57,425 bases of DNA. Origin: Rugamonas rubra (lineage in GTDB: Bacteria; Pseudomonadota; Gammaproteobacteria; Burkholderiales; Burkholderiaceae_D). This document shows, one piece after another, positions 47,441-54,027 of the stretch. The notes below the pieces were generated by a model, which searched no databases, had not been told where the DNA came from, and saw nothing but the letters and a program-made list of their open reading frames with translations. Within the stretch, counting starts at the first letter, position 1; each line of letters opens with the position of its first letter. The stretch is from positions 1 through 57,425 of the forward strand of contig NZ_FOTW01000034.1 in the NCBI RefSeq assembly GCF_900114705.1. The letters run 5' to 3'. Made by a program: the position numbers and the translations under genes.

Positions 47441-47471
47441 TTGCCCCAGCCAGAGCGACAAAAGGTATGAT
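47441..47471 (+). promoter_or_regulatory. Candidate promoter of the glycosylation genes
   Basis: TTGCCC (47441-47446) and TATGAT (47466-47471) are 19 bases apart, ahead of ATG 47544. Weak -35 and long spacer. If real, the glycosylation genes can be expressed apart from the giant gene. Confidence 0.35.
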
Positions 47472-47543
47472 AGACACTTCCTTTAGGCGTCCGCCGCGCC
47501 GATAGTTTGCGCCTGCCCGAAACGACCAACCAGCCATCTGCCC

Positions 47544-50500
47544 ATGACCGCTCAAGCCTCCCAAACCGTCCCGAACGTGCTGCAACTGGCCGCCAGCGGC
47601 GCCATGTCGATCACCGATCTGTTCGGCGCCGCCGCCCAACTGCAGGAGCACGGCCAGCTCGACGCCGCCATCGCCCTGTACCGGCTGTGGCTCGACCACA
47701 CCGTCACGCCGCTGGCCTACGCCGCCTGCTTCAACCTGGCCGTGACCGTCTCGGCGGCGGGCGACGACCTCGGCGCCGAGGCGATCTACCGCCGCGCCAT
47801 CGCGCTCAACCCCGGCTTCGTCGAGGCGCGCCTGAACCTGGGCACCCTGCTCGAGCGGCTCAATCGGCCCGACGAGGCGCTGGCCACCTGGCGCGAGATC
47901 CTCACGCCGGCGGTGCAGCCCGACGTCAGCGCCAACCGCCCGCTCTACCTGCAAACGCTCAACAACCTGGGCCGCCTGCTGGAGATCCGCAAACAGTACC
48001 CGGCCGCCGAGGCGATGCTGGCGCGCAGCCTGCGGGTCGACCCGCAGCAGGCCAACGTCATGACCCACTGGGTGCACCTGCGCCAGAAGCAGTGCGAATG
48101 GCCGGTCTACAGCGGCCTCGAACACATCTCCACCGCCACCATGATGGACGGCACCTCGGCGCTGGCCATGCTCAGCGCCTCGGCCGACCCGGCCCAGCAG
48201 CTGGCCGCCGCGCGCCGCTTCGTCAACGAGAAGGTCAACGCCGCCGTCGCGCCGCTGACCGGCGCCTACGGCTACGCCCACCCGCGCCTGCGCATCGGCT
48301 ACCTGTCGTCGGACTTCTGCTCGCACGCCGTGTCCATCCTCACCGCCGAGCTGTACGAGCTGCACGACCGCAGCAAGGTCGAGGTGTACGCCTTCAGCTG
48401 GAGCCGCGAGGACCATTCGCCGATCCGCGCCCGCGTGGTCAAGGCGATGGACCACTACATCCGCATCGACGCCATGAGCGACGAGCAGGCGGCGCGCTGC
48501 ATCCGCACCCACGAGATCGACATCCTGGTCGACCTGCACGGCCTGACCCTGGGCGCGCGGCCCAACATCCTGGCCTTCCGCCCGGCGCCGGTGCAGATGA
48601 CCTACCTCGGCTTCCCCGGCACCACCGGCCTGCCCGGCGTCGACTACGTGCTGGCCGACGAGTTCCTCATCCCGCCCGAGCTGGCCGCCAACTACACCGA
48701 AAAGCCGCTCTACCTGCCCGACACCTTCCAGATCAACGACCGCCAGCGCCTGATCGCCGCCCGCCCCAGCCGCGCCAGCGTGCAGCTGCCCGACGACGCC
48801 TTCGTCTTCTGCTCGTTCAACAACAACTTCAAGTTCACCCCCGAGGTGTTCGGCGTCTGGATGGCCATCCTCCGGCGCGTGCCCAACAGCGTGCTGTGGC
48901 TGGTGGCCGACTACGACGAGGTGCGCGAGAACCTGTGGCGCCACGCCGAGCAGGCCGGCATCGAACGCAGCCGGCTGATCTTCGCCACCCGCGCCGTGCC
49001 GGCCGAGTACCTGGCGCGCTACCAGCTGGCCGACCTGTTCCTCGACACCTACCCCTTCAACGCCGGCACCACCGCCAGCGACGCGCTGTGGGCCGGCCTG
49101 CCGCTGCTCACCTGCGCCGGCAGCACCTTCGCCTCGCGCATGGCCGGCAGCCTGCTGCGCGCCGTCAACCTGGCGCAGCTGATCACCTACGACTTCGCCG
49201 CCTACGAGGAGCTGGCCGTCGAACTGGCCAACGACCCCGAGCGCATCGCCGCCATGAAGCGCCAGTTGGCCGAGCAGCGCCAAACCTGCGCCCTGTTCGA
49301 CAGCCCGCGCTTCGTGCGCAACCTGGAGGCGGTGATGCAGCGCGTCGCCAAGCCGGCCGCGCCGCGCCTGGCCGCGCCGCACGCGCCGCAGGCGCCGGCC
49401 GTGTCGCACGCCGCCCCGGCGCCGATCGAGGACATCCCGATCATCACCGTGTCCTACAACGCGCCCGACCTGATCGCCGCGCTGCTCGGCTCGCTGCGCA
49501 AGTTCTACACCAACCGCGTCTACATCGTCGACGGCTCCAACCCCGACGTGGCCGAACAGATCCGCGCCGTCGCCGCGCGCTTCGACAACGTCGAGTTCAT
49601 CCCCTTCGGCTACAACATCCACCACGGCCCCGGCCTGGCCTGGGCCATCAACCATCTCGGCCTGAACGGCGAGGTGCTGTTCCTCGACTCGGACGTCGAG
49701 ATCGTCAACCCCGGCTTCCTCGAATCGCTGCGCAGCCACCTGCGCCCCGGCATGTACGGCGTCGGCGGCATCCAGCCGGTCAACGAGCAGGGCTACGACC
49801 GCGCCGACGGCGTGGTGCGCTACCTGCACCCGGCCTGCATGCTGACCAACATCGACGTGGTGCGCCAGTGGCCGATGCCGATCAAGCACGGCGCGCCGCT
49901 GATCGCCACCATGCTGGCGATCCACCGCGCCGGCCGCCCCGAGCTGATCGGCACCATCGACTGGGTCTCCAACGACTTCAGCCGCGACCCCAAGCGCGTC
50001 TACATCAAGCACGACTGGCAGGGCACGGTGATCCGCACCGGCGGCTACCACTACGACATGCCGACCGCCACCACGCAGATCAACGCCGACCTGCTGTCCT
50101 TCGTGCCGCTCGAGGCCGGCAAGCTGGTCGAACTGGGCTGCCGCGACGGCGCCTTCGCCAAGGCCTACAAGGCGCGCAACCCGATCTGCGACTACACCGG
50201 CATCGAACGCGCCCCCGGCCTGGCCCACGCCGCCCGGCCGCACTGCGAGTTCGTCTTCAACCAGGACATCGAGCACGCCGGCGCCGAGCTGTGGGACCAC
50301 GTCAAGGGCGCCGACTGCTGGGTGCTCGACGAGGCGCTGGAACAGCTCAACGACCCCTGGACCCTGCTGGCCAAGATCCGCGCCAACATGGCGCCGGGCG
50401 GCCGCCTGATCGCGGCGATGCGCAACTTCCAGCACTGGAGCACCCAGGCCCACCTGAACGCCGGCGACCTGCGCTACCAACCCGGCGCCGCGCTCGACCC

Positions 50501-50720
50501 GGCGCGCCTGCGCCTGTTCACCCGCGGCGCCATGCTCGACATGTTCCAGCGCGCCGGCTTCCAGGTCAGCGGCGGCAGCGCCCGCATCCTCGACGAGCCG
50601 GCGCGCGAGAAATACCTGCCGGCGATCCGCCTGATGGCCCAGGCCAGCGGCATCGACCCGGTCATCGCCGTCGAGGACGCGCTGCCGTGGCAGTACATCC
50701 TCGCCCTCGTCGCCGTCTGA
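47544..50720 (+). CDS. TPR-GT41 (SPINDLY/OGT-type) - GT2-like - methyltransferase fusion
   Basis: A 1058-residue three-enzyme fusion. Residues about 30-180 are TPR repeats (YAACFNLAVTVSAAGDDLGA, VEARLNLGTLLERLNRPDEA). Residues 245-600 are a GT41 catalytic domain: GYLSSDFCSHAVSILTAEL, EIDILVDLHGLTLGARPNIL, LYLPDTFQINDR and the nucleotide-binding FNAGTTASDALWAGLPLLT (504-522). Residues 630-835 are GT2-like (IPIITVSYNAP, FLDSDVEI as the DxD). Residues 860-1058 are a SAM methyltransferase (LVELGCRDGAFAK). GT41 enzymes transfer a sugar from a nucleotide donor to protein Ser/Thr (or Asn). The fusion could add, extend and methylate a glycan. There is no signal peptide, so it acts in the cytoplasm before secretion of its target. 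Confidence 0.9.
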   Translation: MTAQASQTVPNVLQLAASGAMSITDLFGAAAQLQEHGQLDAAIALYRLWLDHTVTPLAYAACFNLAVTVSAAGDDLGAEAIYRRAIALNPGFVEARLNLGTLLERLNRPDEALATWREILTPAVQPDVSANRPLYLQTLNNLGRLLEIRKQYPAAEAMLARSLRVDPQQANVMTHWVHLRQKQCEWPVYSGLEHISTATMMDGTSALAMLSASADPAQQLAAARRFVNEKVNAAVAPLTGAYGYAHPRLRIGYLSSDFCSHAVSILTAELYELHDRSKVEVYAFSWSREDHSPIRARVVKAMDHYIRIDAMSDEQAARCIRTHEIDILVDLHGLTLGARPNILAFRPAPVQMTYLGFPGTTGLPGVDYVLADEFLIPPELAANYTEKPLYLPDTFQINDRQRLIAARPSRASVQLPDDAFVFCSFNNNFKFTPEVFGVWMAILRRVPNSVLWLVADYDEVRENLWRHAEQAGIERSRLIFATRAVPAEYLARYQLADLFLDTYPFNAGTTASDALWAGLPLLTCAGSTFASRMAGSLLRAVNLAQLITYDFAAYEELAVELANDPERIAAMKRQLAEQRQTCALFDSPRFVRNLEAVMQRVAKPAAPRLAAPHAPQAPAVSHAAPAPIEDIPIITVSYNAPDLIAALLGSLRKFYTNRVYIVDGSNPDVAEQIRAVAARFDNVEFIPFGYNIHHGPGLAWAINHLGLNGEVLFLDSDVEIVNPGFLESLRSHLRPGMYGVGGIQPVNEQGYDRADGVVRYLHPACMLTNIDVVRQWPMPIKHGAPLIATMLAIHRAGRPELIGTIDWVSNDFSRDPKRVYIKHDWQGTVIRTGGYHYDMPTATTQINADLLSFVPLEAGKLVELGCRDGAFAKAYKARNPICDYTGIERAPGLAHAARPHCEFVFNQDIEHAGAELWDHVKGADCWVLDEALEQLNDPWTLLAKIRANMAPGGRLIAAMRNFQHWSTQAHLNAGDLRYQPGAALDPARLRLFTRGAMLDMFQRAGFQVSGGSARILDEPAREKYLPAIRLMAQASGIDPVIAVEDALPWQYILALVAV

Positions 50721-50784
50721 GCCGGACCGCCGTCCGCGCCGCCCGCCAAGGCGGCGCGGCCCATCCCCAGGAGCACCGCATTCC

Positions 50785-51666
50785 ATGAGCCATCCAAAAG
50801 TCAGCATCGTCATCCCGTCGTACAAGCCGGCCCACTTCGAGCAGTGCCTCAAGTCGGCCATCGGCCAGACCTACCCGAACACCGAGATCCTGGTCAGCGA
50901 CAACTGCCCCAGCGAGGAGATCCGCGACATCTGCGCCCGCTACCCCGGCGTGATCTACCAGCGCAGCACGGCGCTGCGCGAGGCCAACCTGCTGTCCTGC
51001 TTCTACTCCGGCAAGGGCCACTTCATCAAGCCGCTGTTCGACGACGACATCCTGCACCCGTTCTGCGTCGAGCGCATGGTGGCGGTGATGAACATGGACC
51101 CGCAGACCCAGCTGGTGTTCTCGGCCAGCCAGGTGATCAACTCGGACAACGAGCGCACCGAGACGCGCCGCCCCTACCAGGCCAGCGGCAGCATGCCGGG
51201 GCGCGACATGCACCGCTCGATGGCGCTGGGCATGTGCAACTTCATCGGCGAGCTGACCAGCATCATGTTCCGCCGCGAGCAGCTGTGGAACATCGGCTGG
51301 CGCGAGCTGTTCCGCATCGGCAGCCACGACTTCACGCTCGGCCTGGCCGACGTCGCCGCCTACTGCAACCTGGTCAAGGGCGGCAACGCCTTCTACATCG
51401 ACGAGGAGCTGACCTACTTCCGCCGCGACCAGCGCCTGCAGTCGAACTCCAACCCGAACTCCAACCCGAACTTCGGCAACTGCTTCTCCGACTACATCGA
51501 CCTGCTGATGGTGTCGCACGAGGGCGGCCAGATCAGCCGCGCCGAACTGCTCGAGCTGGGGCCGCAGGTGGACGCCGTCTGCGTCCGCCTGGGCAACGTG
51601 TTCGAACAGATGGCGCGCGCCCGCCAGCGCTACCTCGACTACTGCGCCGCCCTGGCGGCCGACTAA
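50785..51666 (+). CDS. Family 2 glycosyltransferase
   Basis: A 293-residue GT-A-fold enzyme. It opens PKVSIVIPSYKPAHFEQCLK, the GT2 nucleotide-binding start, has LFDDDILHPF with the metal-binding acids at about residues 85-87, and RSMALGMCNFIGELTSIMFRR in the acceptor part. A short SNSNPNSNPNFGN run near residue 225 looks like a flexible loop. It lacks membrane segments. CAGGAG precedes ATG 50785. It lies between the GT41 fusion and the sugar synthesis genes and probably extends the same glycan. Confidence 0.9.
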   Translation: MSHPKVSIVIPSYKPAHFEQCLKSAIGQTYPNTEILVSDNCPSEEIRDICARYPGVIYQRSTALREANLLSCFYSGKGHFIKPLFDDDILHPFCVERMVAVMNMDPQTQLVFSASQVINSDNERTETRRPYQASGSMPGRDMHRSMALGMCNFIGELTSIMFRREQLWNIGWRELFRIGSHDFTLGLADVAAYCNLVKGGNAFYIDEELTYFRRDQRLQSNSNPNSNPNFGNCFSDYIDLLMVSHEGGQISRAELLELGPQVDAVCVRLGNVFEQMARARQRYLDYCAALAAD

Positions 51667-51687
51667 CCGCATCCCCGGAGGCCCAGC

Positions 51688-52134
51688 ATGCAAATCCTCG
51701 ACCAATGCCAGTTGATCGACCTGCCCAAGCACCACGACCCGCGCGGCAACCTGTCGGTGATCGAGGGCGGCGTCCACATCCCCTTCGACATCAAGCGGGT
51801 CTACTACCTGTACGACGTGCCGGGCGGCTCGGCGCGCGCCGGCCACGGCCACATCGAGCTGCAGCAGCTGTTCATCGCCATGTCGGGCAGCTTCGACATC
51901 ACCGTCGACGACGGCTATAGCCGCAAGAAGATCCAGCTGAACCGCTCCTACCATGGCCTGTACGTGCCCGGCATGATGTGGCGCGAGGTCGACAACTTCT
52001 CCTCCGGCGCGGTGTGCCTGGTGCTGGCCTCGACCCTGTACGACCCGAACGACTACTACCACGACTACGACGAGTTCGTCGCCGCCGCCCACCGCCACCG
52101 CGAAGGCGGCACCAACCTGCGAGACACCAAATGA
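51688..52134 (+). CDS. dTDP-4-keto-6-deoxyglucose 3,4-ketoisomerase (FdtA/QdtA type)
   Basis: A 148-residue cupin of the WxcM/FdtA family. DPRGNLSVIEGG, IKRVYYLYDVPGG, RAGHGHIELQQLF (two active-site His) and WREVDNFSSGAVCLVLAS are family blocks. The enzyme converts dTDP-4-keto-6-deoxyglucose to the 3-keto isomer, the first committed step to dTDP-Fuc3NAc or dTDP-Qui3NAc. Which stereochemistry at C4 results cannot be decided here. The stop overlaps the next start as ATGA, so the pair is translationally coupled. RmlA and RmlB, which make the substrate, are not in the window. Confidence 0.9.
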   Translation: MQILDQCQLIDLPKHHDPRGNLSVIEGGVHIPFDIKRVYYLYDVPGGSARAGHGHIELQQLFIAMSGSFDITVDDGYSRKKIQLNRSYHGLYVPGMMWREVDNFSSGAVCLVLASTLYDPNDYYHDYDEFVAAAHRHREGGTNLRDTK

Positions 52135-53237
52135 GCGTTCCCTTCCTCGATCTGAAAGCGATCAACCTGTCCCAGGCCGACGAGCTCGAGGCCGCCTTCA
52201 AGCGCGTGCTGCACTCCGGCTGGTACGTGCTGGGCGGCGAGACGGCCGCCTTCGAAACCGCCTTCGCCGCCTACAGCGACAGCCGCCACTGCGTCGGCGT
52301 GGCCAACGGCCTCGACGCCATCTTCCTGATCCTCAAGGCCTACGGCATCGGCCCGGGCGACGAGGTGATCGTGCCGTCCAACACCTTCATCGCCACCTGG
52401 CTGGCGGTCAGCCACTGCGGCGCCACGCCAGTGCCGGTCGAACCGGTCGAGGGCGGCTTCAACCTTGATCCGGCGCGCCTCGAGGCGGCCATCACGCCGC
52501 GCACCAAGGCCATCATGCCGGTGCACCTGTACGGCCAGACGGCCGACATGGCGCCCATCGTCGCGCTGGCCCGGCGCCACGGCCTGAAGGTGATCGAGGA
52601 CGCCGCCCAGGCGCACGGCGCGCGCTACCACGGCGAACGCGCCGGCCAGCTGGGCGACGCCGCCGCCTTCAGCTTCTACCCCGGCAAGAACCTCGGCGCC
52701 CTGGGCGACGGCGGCGCCGTCACCAGCAACGACGCCGAGCTGATCGAACGCATCCGCACGCTGCGCAACTACGGCTCCAAGGTCAAGTACTACAACGAGG
52801 TGGCCGGCTACAACTCGCGCCTCGACGAGCTGCAGGCCGCCCTGCTCAACGTCAAGCTGGCCCGGCTCGACGTCGACAACGCGCGCCGCCGCGAAATCGC
52901 CGCCATCTACAACGAGCGCCTGGCCGGCATCGCCGGTCTGCAACTGCCGCACGTGCCGGCGTGGGCAGAACCGGTCTGGCACCTGTACGTGGTGCGCCAC
53001 GCCGGCCGCGACGCGCTGGCCAAGGCGCTGGCCGAGCGCGGCATCGGCACCATCGTCCACTACCCGGTGCCGCCGCACCTGCAGCCGGCCTACGCCGCCA
53101 TGGGCCTGCGCCAAGGCGACTTGCCGCTGGCCGAGGCGATCCACCGCGAGGTGCTCAGCCTGCCGATCGGCCCGACCATGACGGACGCCGAGGCCGTCGA
53201 GGTGGCCGACGCCGTGCGCGCCATCCTCGCCGCCTGA
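52131..53237 (+). CDS. PLP-dependent sugar 3-aminotransferase (DegT/DnrJ/EryC1/StrS, FdtB/QdtB type)
   Basis: A 368-residue aminotransferase. MSVPFLDLKAINL at the start and SGWYVLGGETAAFE are typical. The PLP Schiff-base Lys is Lys186 in FYPGKNLGALGDGG, and EDAAQAHGARY carries the ring-binding Asp. It should aminate the 3-keto sugar made by the upstream ketoisomerase, giving dTDP-3-amino-3,6-dideoxyhexose. Its ATG at 52131 overlaps the ketoisomerase stop, and the acetyltransferase gene follows 11 bases after its stop. Full normal length, active site intact. Confidence 0.93.
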   Translation: MSVPFLDLKAINLSQADELEAAFKRVLHSGWYVLGGETAAFETAFAAYSDSRHCVGVANGLDAIFLILKAYGIGPGDEVIVPSNTFIATWLAVSHCGATPVPVEPVEGGFNLDPARLEAAITPRTKAIMPVHLYGQTADMAPIVALARRHGLKVIEDAAQAHGARYHGERAGQLGDAAAFSFYPGKNLGALGDGGAVTSNDAELIERIRTLRNYGSKVKYYNEVAGYNSRLDELQAALLNVKLARLDVDNARRREIAAIYNERLAGIAGLQLPHVPAWAEPVWHLYVVRHAGRDALAKALAERGIGTIVHYPVPPHLQPAYAAMGLRQGDLPLAEAIHREVLSLPIGPTMTDAEAVEVADAVRAILAA

Positions 53238-53248
53238 GGAGGGCCGCC

Positions 53249-54013
53249 ATGATCCATCCCAGCGCCATCGTCGCGCCCGGCGCCAAGCTGGGCGCCAACG
53301 TCAGCGTCGGCCCGTTCAGCATCATCCACGCCAACGTCGAGATCGGCGCCGGCTCGGTGATCGACGCCTATTGCGAGATCGGCTACCCGACCCCGCTGGC
53401 CGACGGCCTGCCGCTGCGCATCGGCGCCGGTGCGCGCATCCGCTCGCACTCGGTGTTCTACCAGGGTTCGAGCTTCGGCGAGCGGCTGGTCACCGGCCAC
53501 CGCGTCACCGTGCGCGAAAAAACCACCGCCGGCGTCGCCTTCCAGATCGGCACCATGAACGAGATCCAGGGCGACTGCACCATCGGCGACCACGTGCGCT
53601 GCCAGTCCAACGTCTTCATCGGCAAGATGACCACCATCGGCGACTTCGTCTGGCTGTTCCCCTACGTGGTGCTGACCAACGACCCGCACCCGCCGAGCAA
53701 CCTGCTGCTCGGCTGCCAGATCGGCGACTACGCCGCGATCGCCGCCATGTCGGTGGTGCTGCCCGGCGTCAAGGTGGGACGCCACGCCCTGGTCGCCGCC
53801 GCCAGCAAGGTGCACCGCGATGTCGCCCCGGCCACCGTGGTCGGCGGCAATCCGGCGCGCTACCTGTGCGACACCAGCACCATCCACCTGCGCGACGGCA
53901 CGGAGCGGCCGGCCTACCCGTGGACCACGCACTTCCGCCGCGGCTATCCGGCCGAGGTCACCGCCGGCTGGGACGCGCCGGCCGAACTGGACGGGCAGGA
54001 CACGCCGCCGTAA
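53249..54013 (+). CDS. Left-handed beta-helix sugar N-acetyltransferase
   Basis: A 254-residue hexapeptide-repeat protein (IHPSAIVAPGAKLGANVSVGP, IGAGSVIDAYCEIG, VGRHALVAAASKVHRDV, ATVVGGNPARYLCD). The last motif is typical of acyl transferases working on nucleotide-linked amino sugars. In this position it most likely acetylates the 3-amino group to give the 3-acetamido-3,6-dideoxyhexose. GAGGAGGG precedes ATG 53249. The C-terminal 40 residues are Pro/Asp-rich and may be disordered. Acyl donor other than acetyl-CoA cannot be excluded. Confidence 0.87.
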   Translation: MIHPSAIVAPGAKLGANVSVGPFSIIHANVEIGAGSVIDAYCEIGYPTPLADGLPLRIGAGARIRSHSVFYQGSSFGERLVTGHRVTVREKTTAGVAFQIGTMNEIQGDCTIGDHVRCQSNVFIGKMTTIGDFVWLFPYVVLTNDPHPPSNLLLGCQIGDYAAIAAMSVVLPGVKVGRHALVAAASKVHRDVAPATVVGGNPARYLCDTSTIHLRDGTERPAYPWTTHFRRGYPAEVTAGWDAPAELDGQDTPP

Positions 54014-54027
54014 CGGCGGCCGGCGCC

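Noticed and set aside
37830..50861. A 4343-codon antisense open frame and other long frames across the giant gene
   Set aside because: They arise because GC-rich 24-base repeats avoid stops in several frames. Their translations are Arg/Gly/Gln-rich shadows, and only the plus-strand frame gives a coherent octad repeat with a recognisable C-terminal domain.
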